64,000 nt of DNA from Sphingobacterium sp. CZ-UAM (GTDB lineage Bacteria; Bacteroidota; Bacteroidia; Sphingobacteriales; Sphingobacteriaceae): positions 310,001 to 374,000 of the forward strand of contig NZ_MTCM01000001.1 in NCBI RefSeq assembly GCF_002000245.1, in the 5' to 3' direction. This document shows positions 7,165-15,822 of the stretch, in pieces (the stretch's first letter is position 1; each line of letters opens with the position of its first letter). Position numbers and translations under genes: made by a program. The notes under the pieces are model-generated. The model ran no database searches, was not told the origin of the DNA, and saw only the letters and a program-made list of their open reading frames with translations.

Positions 7165-8091
7165 ATGAGAAAAGTATTTAAATCAAGCTTTCTATGGATG
7201 GGCTTGGGGATAGTTGGCTTGGGGTTGCAGTCTTGTAATCAAAACAGCGGTAAAAAAGGAGAAAAGGGTGTTACTGTCGATTCCGTGCAGCACAGGAGAG
7301 ATAGTCTAATTGTTGTGCAGGATTCCATTACAAAAGTGGATTCGCTACGTAAAGATTCCATTACCAAGATGGAGGCAGATGTTTCCTATACTGGTGCTAA
7401 AGATACCACAGTTTTATTGACGGACTCAGTTTCGCCGCGGTATATTTACCTTACTTTCGATGACGGCCCGCTTAACGGTAGTCAATATTTAGATTCTATC
7501 GCAACGGCGAAAGGTATTAAAATCAACGCATTTTTGATTGGCGCTCATGACAAGATGAGTAAAAAAATGCATAGCTATACGGAACGTTATAAAAATAATC
7601 CGTTGGTCGATTGCTACAATCATAGTTACTGGCATGCTCATGATAAGTATACTACATTTTACTCAAATCCAGTGACGGCATTTGAAGATTTTGAATTAGC
7701 AGAACAATCTCTAGGCTTGCAGCATAAAATCGTTAGGCTTCCGGGAAGAAATATCTGGTATGTAGGGGATCGTAAAAAAGTTGATCTAAAAAGTGGTGCA
7801 TCTACAGCGGAATTGTTACATCAAAATGGTTATAAAGTGATGGGCTGGGACTGTGAATGGAAGATCAATGGTGTAACTGGTAAGCCCGATTTATCAGTTA
7901 ACCAGCTGTATACACAGATGAAAAACTTACTTCGCAAAGGCACATCCTACACAAAAAATAATGTTGTACTGTTGACCCATGATAATATGTACCAAACCAA
8001 AAAAGGACAGAAATTACTGTCAGATTTAATTGACAGTCTTAAACAGCATCCGAACTATCGCTTTGAGTTTATGCGCAATTATCCACAATAG
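7165..8091 (+). CDS. Polysaccharide deacetylase (NodB domain) lipoprotein
   Basis: A 308-residue carbohydrate esterase 4 family protein. The chosen start gives a lipoprotein signal (MRKVFKSSFLWMGLGIVGLGLQSC), so it is probably tethered to a membrane facing the periplasm or outside. NodB motif 1 is TFDDGP and motif 2 is HSYWH, supplying the metal-binding Asp and two His residues. Later motifs include LPGRN and the HD near the C-terminus (LLTHDN). Such enzymes remove N-acetyl groups from peptidoglycan or chitin-like chains. The frame opens at 7081; the methionines at 7081 and 7099 would spoil the lipoprotein signal by adding about 20 basic residues. Confidence 0.85.
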   Translation: MRKVFKSSFLWMGLGIVGLGLQSCNQNSGKKGEKGVTVDSVQHRRDSLIVVQDSITKVDSLRKDSITKMEADVSYTGAKDTTVLLTDSVSPRYIYLTFDDGPLNGSQYLDSIATAKGIKINAFLIGAHDKMSKKMHSYTERYKNNPLVDCYNHSYWHAHDKYTTFYSNPVTAFEDFELAEQSLGLQHKIVRLPGRNIWYVGDRKKVDLKSGASTAELLHQNGYKVMGWDCEWKINGVTGKPDLSVNQLYTQMKNLLRKGTSYTKNNVVLLTHDNMYQTKKGQKLLSDLIDSLKQHPNYRFEFMRNYPQ

Positions 8092-8106
8092 GGAGTTTAC
8101 ATAATT

Positions 8107-8158
8107 AATCTAGCCCTAAATCAGTAGTATAAGATTACTGGTTTAGGGCTAGATTTTT
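8107..8158 (+). terminator. Strong terminator after the polysaccharide deacetylase gene
   Basis: A long stem (8108-8126 with 8136-8154, mostly paired) is followed by a T run at 8154-8158. It separates convergent genes and may serve both. Confidence 0.85.
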
Positions 8159-8178
8159 ATAGCGGAAAAATTCTCTCC

Positions 8179-8760
8179 TTAATTTTGTTTGCGTAGATAT
8201 TTGGTCAATATAACAATTGTTTGACCTTCAATTTTTCCTTCGATCTGTTCAATATTATCGGCTACTAAGCGGATATTTTTAACCACAGTCCCCAAGGTTA
8301 CTTTGAGTGAAGAGCCTTTTACATCTAATGTTTTGGTCAATACGACAGTATCACCTTCCAATAATCGTTGACCGATACTGTCTTCATGAAACGACACGTA
8401 ACCATCATTTTCGTGATCTCCTGTTTTCTTTGCTTCGGCCAATGTTTCATCGTCAAGATAAAGGATATCCAGCGCCTCGGAGGCCCAGCCTTCATTTTTC
8501 AAACGATTTAGCATTCGCCAACAAACAATCTGTACGGCAGGATTTTCAGACCACATGGCATTGGGTAGAAATTTCCAGTCCTCAGGGTTTAGTTGCTCGG
8601 TTTTATTGAGCTGGTTGGCCAATGTTGTTGAAATCAGTAGGCTGTTATCCAAAGTCGAACTGGTTTCAGGTGGTAATGTATAGGTGATTAAATCCGCAGC
8701 AATGCCTGTTAGTTCACATTTTCCGCCAGCCCGCGCTAGTAATTGTTCTTCTAATTTCAT
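8179..8760 (-). CDS. PhnA domain protein
   Basis: A 193-residue protein with a C-terminal PhnA domain (GDTVVLTKTLDVKGSS, LGTVVKNIRLV) at roughly residues 125-193. The N-terminal half has ARAGGKCELTG, which resembles the degenerate zinc-ribbon/HNH-like start of many Bacteroidota PhnA proteins. Despite the name, PhnA-domain proteins are not established phosphonate enzymes and their function is unclear. It stands alone, convergent with the deacetylase gene across a shared terminator. The start at 8760 gives the normal family N-terminus (MKLEEQLLARA). Confidence 0.85.
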   Translation of the reverse strand: MKLEEQLLARAGGKCELTGIAADLITYTLPPETSSTLDNSLLISTTLANQLNKTEQLNPEDWKFLPNAMWSENPAVQIVCWRMLNRLKNEGWASEALDILYLDDETLAEAKKTGDHENDGYVSFHEDSIGQRLLEGDTVVLTKTLDVKGSSLKVTLGTVVKNIRLVADNIEQIEGKIEGQTIVILTKYLRKQN

Positions 8761-8933
8761 ATCTGTTTCTATAAAAGCCCAAAAATAAGAATATAAATCG
8801 TAGAAAGCTGTAGCTGATAAAATAAAGCTGGTTTTACACTAAAAAAAATAAGGCAAGCTAGTTATATTGGTACTGAATTTGTACGCTAACGATATTGGAA
8901 AAAATTATTAACTGGAATAAATAGATAAATCAT

Positions 8934-9803
8934 ATGAAATGGCAAGGAGGTAAACAAAGTGGCAATTTTGAGGATCGTCGGGGAATGTCAGGTGGTGGAA
9001 AGCTAGCATTGGGCGGTATAGGCGGGATTATTGTATTAGTTATTGGTTTTTTGATGGGTGGAGATCCCATGCAGCTGTTGCAACAGGCACAGAATATGGG
9101 GGGGCAAACCGAACAGTCTGGACAGCCTCGCGAACTGAATCCTGAGGAAAAAAGGCTGACGGAGTTTTCTTTGACCGTGTTGCAGAGCACGGAAGATGTC
9201 TGGGCTAAACTATTTAAGGAGCAGATGCAGCATAACTATACGCCGACCACATTGGTTTTTTACGATGGTGGTACGCAAACAGATGGTTGCGGGATGGGAC
9301 AGGCTTCCTATGGACCGTTTTATTGTCCCGGAGACCAAAAAATCTATTTGGACCTGACATTTAGCCGTGAACTTTCTGATAAATTCGGTGCGAAAGGTGA
9401 ATTTGCAATGGCCTATGTTATTGCACACGAGGTTGGGCACCATATTCAACAATTGGTGGGCTTATTACCTAAAACCAATCAAGCCCGCGGGAAATTAAGT
9501 GAACGCGAAAATAACAAGATTTCAGTGATGACCGAGCTTCAAGCTGATTTCTATGCTGGTGTATGGGCGCATTATCTCAATGAATATACCGACATAAAAA
9601 TAGATTATAACGATATCGTAGACGGTATGAAAGCCGCAGAAGCTGTGGGGGATGATAAGTTGCAGACAGCTGCCCAGGGGTATGCCGTGCCAGAATCCTT
9701 TACGCATGGAACTTCAGCGCAGCGTATGGCCTGGTTCAAAAAAGGATATGATTCGGGGGATATGCGCGCTGGAAATACGTTTGAAGATCCAAGCCTGAGA
9801 TAG
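8934..9803 (+). CDS. Neutral zinc metallopeptidase, YpfJ family
   Basis: A 289-residue protein with a short cytoplasmic N-terminus (MKWQGGKQSGNFEDRRG), one membrane helix at about residues 22-42 (LALGGIGGIIVLVIGFLMGG) and a periplasmic domain carrying AHEVGHHIQ, a HExxH zinc motif at about residues 164-168. The third ligand is probably the glutamate in TELQADFYAG, about 35 residues on. The N-terminal RRG/GG layout and CPGDQKIYLD motif are typical of the YpfJ/KPN_02809 family, whose substrate is not known. It is monocistronic as far as can be seen. Confidence 0.9.
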   Translation: MKWQGGKQSGNFEDRRGMSGGGKLALGGIGGIIVLVIGFLMGGDPMQLLQQAQNMGGQTEQSGQPRELNPEEKRLTEFSLTVLQSTEDVWAKLFKEQMQHNYTPTTLVFYDGGTQTDGCGMGQASYGPFYCPGDQKIYLDLTFSRELSDKFGAKGEFAMAYVIAHEVGHHIQQLVGLLPKTNQARGKLSERENNKISVMTELQADFYAGVWAHYLNEYTDIKIDYNDIVDGMKAAEAVGDDKLQTAAQGYAVPESFTHGTSAQRMAWFKKGYDSGDMRAGNTFEDPSLR

Positions 9804-9880
9804 CAGACAGATTCCATGACCGCTATACAAGATAGCACAGGCAAAGAGAGCTCTATAAATTTATTATGGGGCTTTTTATT

Positions 9881-10861
9881 TTATTGAACCAATAAATTAC
9901 AGCCTCTAATATCGCTTTGATCAAAACGGCCCAAGATCTCAAATGAACCATCGGCATACACTTTTCCTAAATCTTGTGTGGCTATAAATGCGCACGAATA
10001 GCGGTTGGCTAAGTCGATGACATTGATTCCTCCTGTTCTGTTGGAAGAAATTAAGCTCAAAGGATCATTTGTATCACGGATTAATATTCTCATCCATTTC
10101 GGAAGATGGAAAATGCCCTGACCACAGGAGTATCCTTGAGACAGCAATTCAGTCATACCATATTCAGAGTGAATTCCATTGACCTTAAAAGCGTCCTGAA
10201 GCAACTGGTGAATTTCCTCTTTGACCATTTCTTTACGTTTACCTTTCATTCCGCCGGTTTCCATGATAATCAGCTCTGGAAATTCAAGAGCATATTGTTC
10301 AATAAAATCAAGCAAGGCATAAGTGACACCAAAAAGGATGGTTTTCGTTCCCTTTTCTTTTAATTGAACAAGCGTATTGTATAGTTCCTGATGATTGTAT
10401 AGAAAATAATTACTCTCTGCCTGTTTACTCTGTTTCATCAGGTCGTCGATCATATAGATCAGCGAAGAACCGCTTCTTTCGAGATAGGATGGGAGTAGGG
10501 CTAAAACAGCGATATCTGTAATTGGACCATAGAAGTCTTCGAATATACGTCGAAAAGTCTGCTCATAGATGGACAGATCAGCAACAAGATGTTTGGATGT
10601 GACCATACCTGTTGTACCCGAGCTTGAAAATATAATTTGGGGATCCATTCCGGCTGCCAGTACTCTTTGTGTTTTGAAAAATTCTATCGGCATGAAAGGG
10701 ATCTCACTATAATGTTGGACTTGATTTTTTTCTTTGCCTATCAGCGAAACATAGTCGCGGTAGACCTGACAATGCAGCAGCTGGAAGCGATAAGTTTCTA
10801 AACATTGTTGATTAAAATCATCTTCTGTTTGAATTGCAAAAAAATCTGCCCAATTCGTCAT
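9881..10861 (-). CDS. LuxE-like acyl-protein synthetase / acyltransferase family protein
   Basis: A 326-residue protein of the LuxE group within the adenylate-forming (ANL) superfamily. IFSSSGTTG (around residues 77-85) is the phosphate-binding loop of adenylating enzymes, and SEYGMTELLSQGY matches the conserved acyl-adenylate site. LuxE activates fatty acids for the luciferase reductase, but no luxC, luxD or luciferase genes are present, so a light-producing role is excluded here. In Bacteroidota such proteins occur as single genes of unknown role. fabG lies upstream in the same direction, 169 bases away, separated by a likely terminator. A role in fatty-acid or lipid activation is inference. 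Confidence 0.75.
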   Translation of the reverse strand: MTNWADFFAIQTEDDFNQQCLETYRFQLLHCQVYRDYVSLIGKEKNQVQHYSEIPFMPIEFFKTQRVLAAGMDPQIIFSSSGTTGMVTSKHLVADLSIYEQTFRRIFEDFYGPITDIAVLALLPSYLERSGSSLIYMIDDLMKQSKQAESNYFLYNHQELYNTLVQLKEKGTKTILFGVTYALLDFIEQYALEFPELIIMETGGMKGKRKEMVKEEIHQLLQDAFKVNGIHSEYGMTELLSQGYSCGQGIFHLPKWMRILIRDTNDPLSLISSNRTGGINVIDLANRYSCAFIATQDLGKVYADGSFEILGRFDQSDIRGCNLLVQ

Positions 10862-10985
10862 AACATTTAAATTTTGATGGACAAAATTAGCTAAAATTTG
10901 GAAATATTGGGTAGGAAAGCGTAAGCTCTAGCGTCGGAATAATGTAAAAGAGCCTGCTGGCGAATTCTGCTATTCGGGATAATAG

Positions 10986-11022
10986 AGAAAACACTGGTAT
11001 CGATTTTTGGACACCAGTGTTT
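10986..11022 (-). terminator. Terminator after fabG
   Basis: A ten-base perfect stem (10989-10998 with 11013-11022) follows the fabG stop on the minus strand and ends in a T-rich stretch. Confidence 0.65.
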
Positions 11023-11030
11023 GCTATATC

Positions 11031-11774
11031 TTACAACATACCGCCGTCAACAGGAAGAACCTGTCCAGTCACATATGCGGATAAATCAGAGGCTAGGTAG
11101 AGACATGCGTTGGCTACATCTTCGGGAGATCCGGCGCGTTTTAACGGAATTCCGGCTTCCCAGGAAGCGATTACTTTAGGATCTAATATATCTGTCATTT
11201 CCGTACGGATAAATCCAGGTGCGACCACGTTCGCACGGATGTTGCGTGAACCTAGTTCTTTTGCAATGGACTTGGTGAAGCCTATAATACCTGCTTTGGA
11301 AGCTGCATAATTTGATTGACCAGCATTACCTTGGACGCCAACAACAGAAGACATATTGATAAATGAACCATTACGGTTTTTCATCATTATTTTTGAAGCA
11401 GCTTTTGTAACATTGAATACGGATTTCAAGTTGACATTTAGGACATCATCCCAGCTTTCTTCTGTCATACGCATTAACAGGCCATCTTTTGTGATGCCGG
11501 CATTGTTGACGACGATATCCAGACTTCCAAAATCCGCAACGATTGCATTGATTAACTGTTCTGCTTCTTCAAATTTTGAAGCGTCAGAGCGGTAGCCAAT
11601 TACTTTTGTTCCGTAGGCTTGAAGCTCTTTTTCCAGCGCTTGTCCCTTTTCTACAGACGAAAGGTAAGTGAAAGCGACATTGGCGCCGTGCTGTGCAAAC
11701 ACTTCAGCAATTTTTCTTCCAATTCCTTTTGATGCTCCAGTTACCAAAGCAATTTTTCCTTCAAGTAATTTCAT
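11031..11774 (-). CDS. fabG: 3-oxoacyl-[acyl-carrier-protein] reductase
   Basis: A 247-residue short-chain dehydrogenase that reduces 3-oxoacyl-ACP with NADPH in fatty-acid elongation. VTGASKGIG is the cofactor loop, NNAG the structural motif, and NMSSVVGVQGNAGQSNYAASKAG supplies the catalytic Ser, Tyr and Lys. The C-terminus (SAYVTGQVLPVDGGML) is standard for FabG. The frame opens at 11837, but the extra 21 residues are hydrophobic and not part of the family; MKLLEGKIALVTG at 11774 is the usual start. It is not embedded in a fab cluster, so specialised FabG paralogues remain possible. Confidence 0.92.
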   Translation of the reverse strand: MKLLEGKIALVTGASKGIGRKIAEVFAQHGANVAFTYLSSVEKGQALEKELQAYGTKVIGYRSDASKFEEAEQLINAIVADFGSLDIVVNNAGITKDGLLMRMTEESWDDVLNVNLKSVFNVTKAASKIMMKNRNGSFINMSSVVGVQGNAGQSNYAASKAGIIGFTKSIAKELGSRNIRANVVAPGFIRTEMTDILDPKVIASWEAGIPLKRAGSPEDVANACLYLASDLSAYVTGQVLPVDGGML

Positions 11775-12088
11775 ATAAGAGTGTAAAGTTATTCGTTGAT
11801 GTTTTTGCAAAAATGTTAAAACTATATTATAACACAAAATCTTTCGATAAATAACGATTTAAAAAGCTCGGATATTTGTCTTATTTCGGGCTATTTACAG
11901 CCGTATCGATCAACAATATCCTGAGTAAGGGCTTCGAAAACCTGAAAAGTTGCATTTCCTTTATACTTAGGATTATTTTAATAAATCAATGGTATTTTTG
12001 AATAAGTGCTTCTAAAAAGTACAGTTTTTTGACAAAAGGCTTGGGGGTTTACCAAAAACTATATTAAATTTGCATCAATCACAAAAAC
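11775..12088. other. Intergenic control region between fabG and mqo
   Basis: A divergent region of 314 bases. It holds the mqo promoter at 12041-12072 and presumably the fabG promoter, for which only a weak -7 (TAACTTTA on the minus strand near 11784-11791) is visible. No open frame or RNA gene is apparent in the rest. Confidence 0.6.
12041..12072 (+). promoter_or_regulatory. mqo promoter
   Basis: TTG at 12041-12043, 21 bases, then TAAATTTG at 12065-12072, a perfect TAnnTTTG. The predicted start leaves a leader of about a dozen bases before the ATG at 12089. Confidence 0.75.
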
Positions 12089-13588
12089 ATGAGCAAAAAA
12101 TCAAATAAAGAAGTTGACGTTGTTCTGATCGGCGCCGGTATTATGAGTGCTACTTTGGGGACTCTAATCAATGAATTAAGCCCAGACGTTAATATTGAAA
12201 TTCTTGAGCGTTTGGATGTTGTGGCGGCTGAGAGTTCTGACGCTTGGAATAATGCTGGTACAGGTCACTCGGCCTTGTGCGAATTAAACTATACACCGGA
12301 GCAAAAAGATGGTTCGGTAAAGGTTGATAAAGCGGTTAAAATTGCCGAACAATTTGAAGTATCGAAGCAGTTTTGGTCATACTTGGTTGATAAAGGTATT
12401 ATCGCCCAACCGGAGAATTTTATCCGCAGCATTCCACATATGAGTGCTGTTTTTGGTGAAAAAGATGTGAAATTTCTAAAGACAAGATGGGAGACAATGA
12501 ATACCCAGACCTTGTTCAAGGGAATGGAATATACCGAAGATCCTGAGTTGTTAAAATCCTGGATTCCTTTGATGATGGAAGGAAGGGATGCAGGAGAGAA
12601 AATTGCTGCAACCAAGATGGACCTCGGTACTGATGTGAATTTCGGTTCATTGACGCGTGATTTGATTAATAACCTGGCAAAAAAAGAAAATATTTCAATA
12701 TCCCTAAACCACGAAGTTGTCGATATCGAACGCGAAGACGATGGACGTTGGGAAATCGAAGTGAAGGATTTGAAAACCGGGGTGAAGAGAGAGCTAAAAG
12801 CGAAATTTGTTTTTATCGGCGCTGGAGGCCACTCCTTATTATTACTAGAGAAATCTGGTATCCCAGAAGCAAAAGGTTACGGTGGATTTCCTGTAGGAGG
12901 TCAATGGTTGAGATGTGTAAACGAAGAGATTATCAATACACATCATGCTAAAGTTTATGGTAAGGCATCTGTCGGCGCGCCACCGATGTCGGTACCGCAT
13001 CTGGATACCCGGTATATTGATGGCAAGCAAGCCTTACTTTTTGGCCCCTATGCTGGTTTCTCTACCAAATTCCTAAAACAGGGATCTTATTTTGACTTAC
13101 CTGCATCGATCAAATTATCCAATATCCGTCCGATGTTATCGGCAGGACTTGATAACTTGCCTTTGACCAAGTATCTGATTACTGAGGTCATGAAATCTCC
13201 TAAAGATAAATTAGAGTCTCTGAAGCAATTTATGCCAACTGCTAAATTGGAAGACTGGGTTATTGAAAAAGCCGGTCAACGTGTTCAGGTGATTAAAAAG
13301 GATGAGAAGAAAGGCGGGATTTTAGAGTTTGGTACAGAAGTGGTTTCGAGTGCAGACGGTTCTATTGCGGCGCTATTGGGTGCTTCTCCAGGGGCATCTA
13401 CTTCAGTGGCGATCATGATTAGCTTATTGAAGAAATGCTTCCCTGAACGTGCTAAATCAGATGAATACCGCAAGAAACTACGGGAGATGATTCCTTCCCA
13501 TGGCAAATCATTAAACGATGACGCTGAGCTTTGTAGGGAGACGCGTATACGCACGCATAAAGCGTTGAAATTAATTGATATCGATTAA
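12089..13588 (+). CDS. mqo: Malate:quinone oxidoreductase
   Basis: A 499-residue FAD enzyme of the membrane-peripheral MQO family. It oxidises malate to oxaloacetate and passes electrons to the quinone pool, linking the TCA cycle to respiration. VVLIGAGIMSATLGTLI (residues 11-27) is the FAD-binding Rossmann loop. SSDAWNNAGTGHSALCELNYTP and the late LLGASPGASTSVAIM are highly diagnostic. Length matches the family (about 490-500). It has its own promoter, and its 3' end runs into a TPP riboswitch with no separate terminator seen. Together with icd at 30275 it gives two TCA steps in the window. Confidence 0.96.
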   Translation: MSKKSNKEVDVVLIGAGIMSATLGTLINELSPDVNIEILERLDVVAAESSDAWNNAGTGHSALCELNYTPEQKDGSVKVDKAVKIAEQFEVSKQFWSYLVDKGIIAQPENFIRSIPHMSAVFGEKDVKFLKTRWETMNTQTLFKGMEYTEDPELLKSWIPLMMEGRDAGEKIAATKMDLGTDVNFGSLTRDLINNLAKKENISISLNHEVVDIEREDDGRWEIEVKDLKTGVKRELKAKFVFIGAGGHSLLLLEKSGIPEAKGYGGFPVGGQWLRCVNEEIINTHHAKVYGKASVGAPPMSVPHLDTRYIDGKQALLFGPYAGFSTKFLKQGSYFDLPASIKLSNIRPMLSAGLDNLPLTKYLITEVMKSPKDKLESLKQFMPTAKLEDWVIEKAGQRVQVIKKDEKKGGILEFGTEVVSSADGSIAALLGASPGASTSVAIMISLLKKCFPERAKSDEYRKKLREMIPSHGKSLNDDAELCRETRIRTHKALKLIDID

Positions 13589-13604
13589 TTTCGATTTACA
13601 AAAT

Positions 13605-13730
13605 ATACTTATGGGGTGCTTTGGATGCATTGTCATCGAAGGCTGAGATTATACCCAATAAAAGCGATTGTGCAACCTTGTACAATCGCTTTTATATACC
13701 TGATCCGGATAATGCTGGCGTAGGGATTTT
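13605..13730 (+). promoter_or_regulatory. TPP (thiamin pyrophosphate) riboswitch
   Basis: All conserved THI-box blocks are present in order: GGGGTGC at 13613-13619, GGCTGAGA at about 13641-13648, then ATACCC. These are followed by an unusually long perfect 14-bp optional arm (13658-13671 with 13682-13695), then ACCTGATCCGGATAATGC and GGCGTAGGGA ending near 13726. A hairpin between the first two blocks fits the pyrimidine-sensing arm, and CCGG/CTGG fits P4. The AAAACAGCTGTTTT palindrome at about 13740-13755 may belong to the expression platform. It lies 70-75 bases before the PnuT gene and so should turn it and the coupled downstream gene off when thiamin pyrophosphate is plentiful. Confidence 0.95.
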
Positions 13731-13801
13731 AATTTCAATAAAAACAGCTGTTTTTACCCGCCTAAGTTTATTATATAATATAAGAAATAATAAACAATTG
13801 A

Positions 13802-14422
13802 ATGACTTCTGATACAATTTTTGATGCTTTAATCCAGCAAATACAACAAGCTAGCCTAGCTGAGTGGCTGGGGGTATGTTTTGGCATTTTGCAGGTTTGG
13901 TTTTCAAGACAAAATAAATCGATCAATTATCTCTTTGGGATAATAGGTATCATTATATCGGTTTATGTCTTATTCCATGCCAAACTATATGCGGAGATCC
14001 TGCTCCATGTTTATTATTTGGTAATGAGCATCTATGGTTGGATCTATTGGAAATATAGCAGTGACCGTGTTGTCCCAATCAGCCGCAATACAGCTGGAGA
14101 TTGGTGGATTGTTGGTATTATCTGTATAGCGGGCTTTCTATCATTCTACTTTGGTCTGGTTCATTTAACCGATTCGGACGTTCCTGTTTGGGACTCTTTT
14201 GTTTCCTGTACAGCTTGGGCTGGGATGTGGTTGTTGGCGAAGCGCAAAATTGAAAATTGGATTTTATTGAACATCAGTAACCTGATGGCAATTCCTTTGC
14301 TTATGCACAAAGGTTTATTCCTATATGCTGGTTTAACCTTATTTTTATTTGTGATGGCTTTTAGTGGCTATTTTAATTGGCGGAGAATATTAAGTAATGA
14401 AAAGAAATATGCAACTGAGTGA
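13802..14422 (+). CDS. pnuT: PnuC-family transporter, probably the thiamin carrier PnuT
   Basis: A 206-residue inner-membrane protein with about seven hydrophobic helices. YYLVMSIYGWIYWKY and the later LLAKRKIENWILLNI are PnuC-family signatures. PnuC itself carries nicotinamide riboside, but Bacteroidota members preceded by a TPP riboswitch form the PnuT group, which carries thiamin. The riboswitch at 13605-13730 is therefore the main reason for the thiamin call. Its last 26 bases overlap the next gene, implying translational coupling. No thiamin-specific TonB receptor or thiamin kinase gene is next to it in this window. Confidence 0.88.
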   Translation: MTSDTIFDALIQQIQQASLAEWLGVCFGILQVWFSRQNKSINYLFGIIGIIISVYVLFHAKLYAEILLHVYYLVMSIYGWIYWKYSSDRVVPISRNTAGDWWIVGIICIAGFLSFYFGLVHLTDSDVPVWDSFVSCTAWAGMWLLAKRKIENWILLNISNLMAIPLLMHKGLFLYAGLTLFLFVMAFSGYFNWRRILSNEKKYATE

Positions 14423-15491
14423 TGCGACTATCGCTGTACTAAGGGATCAGCAAATGAAAGGCATCCAACAGAAAAGTTTGTCTAGGGAGCAGTTAGCGTT
14501 GATTTATGATAACAAGTGGTTTAAAATTTGGGTACCACAATCATTGAACGGCTTAGGCCTGGATTTGGTCAATGGGCTTTCCCTTTTGAAGGAGCTGGCC
14601 TATTGGGATGGCGGATTGGCGTGGACAGTAACTTTATGTGCAGGTGCCAATCTTTTTGTCGGTTTTATTGATCAGCTGGTGGGACGGGATATTTTCGCTT
14701 CAAAACAGGTATGTTTTGGGGGGAGTGGGCAGATTGCTGGTGTCGCCGAACGTGAGCGTACATCTTATCGTCTGAAGGGGCTGTGGAAATATGCTACTGG
14801 AGCACCTCACTTGACGCATTTTACGTTGAATGCTTATATTCAGGAGAAAGGTCAGCCCATACTGGACGAGGATGGAAATCCCCTGGTGAAGTCTTTTTTT
14901 GTCGATCGCGAACAGGTGCTAATTCATTACGATTGGGATACATTTGGCCTGGAAGCGACAGCCTCGCATTCTTTTTCGCTGGACAATATATGTGTGGATG
15001 AGAACCGGTCTTTTTCTATTGATGCAAAGAAAAGTACGTATACAGATCTGCTTTATCAATATCCTTTTATACCATTTGCGGAGTTGACCTTACTGGTCAA
15101 TTTTATGGGGATGTATCAGCGGTTTATGGATCTGATTGAGAAGTTATTTGTATTGAGGTCCAATCAGGGGAAATGGGAGATTCTTGAAAGTAAAGCTGCT
15201 TTTCGGAAGTTGGACGAAATGCAGCAGGATTATATAGATAGGACGCATAAAATCTTGGATTTGGCAGCTTGTTCTTGGAATAATATCAAGAATGGGACTG
15301 ATAACACTGCATTATATGAGCGCATAGCGATAGAAAGTCGGGATTTTGTAGAGATCATTTTGTCCAATGTAAATAAACTCTATCCCCATACCGGAATTTC
15401 GGGTGCGACGGCTGACAATGAAATCAATATTTTGTTTCGAAACTTATTTACGGCATCGCAGCATAAATTGTTGCAAAAAGGCTTTTTGTAA
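14397..15491 (+). CDS. Acyl-CoA dehydrogenase-like flavoprotein coupled to PnuT
   Basis: A 364-residue protein with acyl-CoA dehydrogenase-type layout: a helical N-terminal half (IWVPQSLNGLGLDLVNGLSLLKELAYWDGGLAW), a middle beta segment (CFGGSGQIAGVAERERTSYRLKGLWKYATGAPHLTHF) and a C-terminal helical bundle. The W-K-ATGA pattern is seen in flavin monooxygenase-like members as well as dehydrogenases. No clear active-site glutamate can be assigned by eye, and the protein is slightly short, so its reaction is unknown. It overlaps pnuT by 26 bases and would be under the same TPP riboswitch, suggesting a role linked to thiamin uptake, salvage or use. That link is inferred from position only. Confidence 0.72.
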   Translation: MKRNMQLSDATIAVLRDQQMKGIQQKSLSREQLALIYDNKWFKIWVPQSLNGLGLDLVNGLSLLKELAYWDGGLAWTVTLCAGANLFVGFIDQLVGRDIFASKQVCFGGSGQIAGVAERERTSYRLKGLWKYATGAPHLTHFTLNAYIQEKGQPILDEDGNPLVKSFFVDREQVLIHYDWDTFGLEATASHSFSLDNICVDENRSFSIDAKKSTYTDLLYQYPFIPFAELTLLVNFMGMYQRFMDLIEKLFVLRSNQGKWEILESKAAFRKLDEMQQDYIDRTHKILDLAACSWNNIKNGTDNTALYERIAIESRDFVEIILSNVNKLYPHTGISGATADNEINILFRNLFTASQHKLLQKGFL

Positions 15492-15822
15492 GCTTGACGA
15501 GGAATTTTATTGTTAAGGATACCAAGATTCTTCATCTTGCGGTAGAAATTTCCTCTGTCTAGAATGTAGGTAATGGATTCAGTAAGAGCTTTTTTACCGA
15601 TTTATTATGCAAAAAATATCGCTTCTGGAGGCCCCGTGATAGACCCAATAATCGTTCCTATAAAACTAAAAGTGTGATTGTAAATAATACAATGGAATTG
15701 AGGACAATATAGGGACGCGCGAAATGATGAGCGGAAAGCCTGTTATCGTGTCGGTATCATCGTCAAAACCGATGGTATTTAAGGAATTCGAAATCGATGT
15801 TAACGGCATTACTGCAGCAACT
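15492..15822. other. Intergenic region with an extended hairpin
   Basis: 331 bases without a convincing gene. Bases 15496-15507 and 15546-15559 form an imperfect inverted repeat around an inner hairpin (CAAGAT near 15523 with ATCTTG near 15534), possibly the end of the pnuT transcript. The rest looks like unconstrained sequence; a 35-codon plus-strand frame (15724-15831) is not convincing. Confidence 0.4.

Noticed and set aside
9881..10861. Bioluminescence function for the LuxE-like gene
   Set aside because: No luciferase, LuxC or LuxD genes in the neighbourhood.
13658..13695. Strong hairpin that looks like an mqo terminator
   Set aside because: It has no T run beyond four bases and sits exactly where the optional arm of the TPP riboswitch belongs.
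13621..13812. 63-codon plus-strand frame after mqo
   Set aside because: It lies across the conserved parts of the TPP riboswitch; its apparent protein has no sensible composition.
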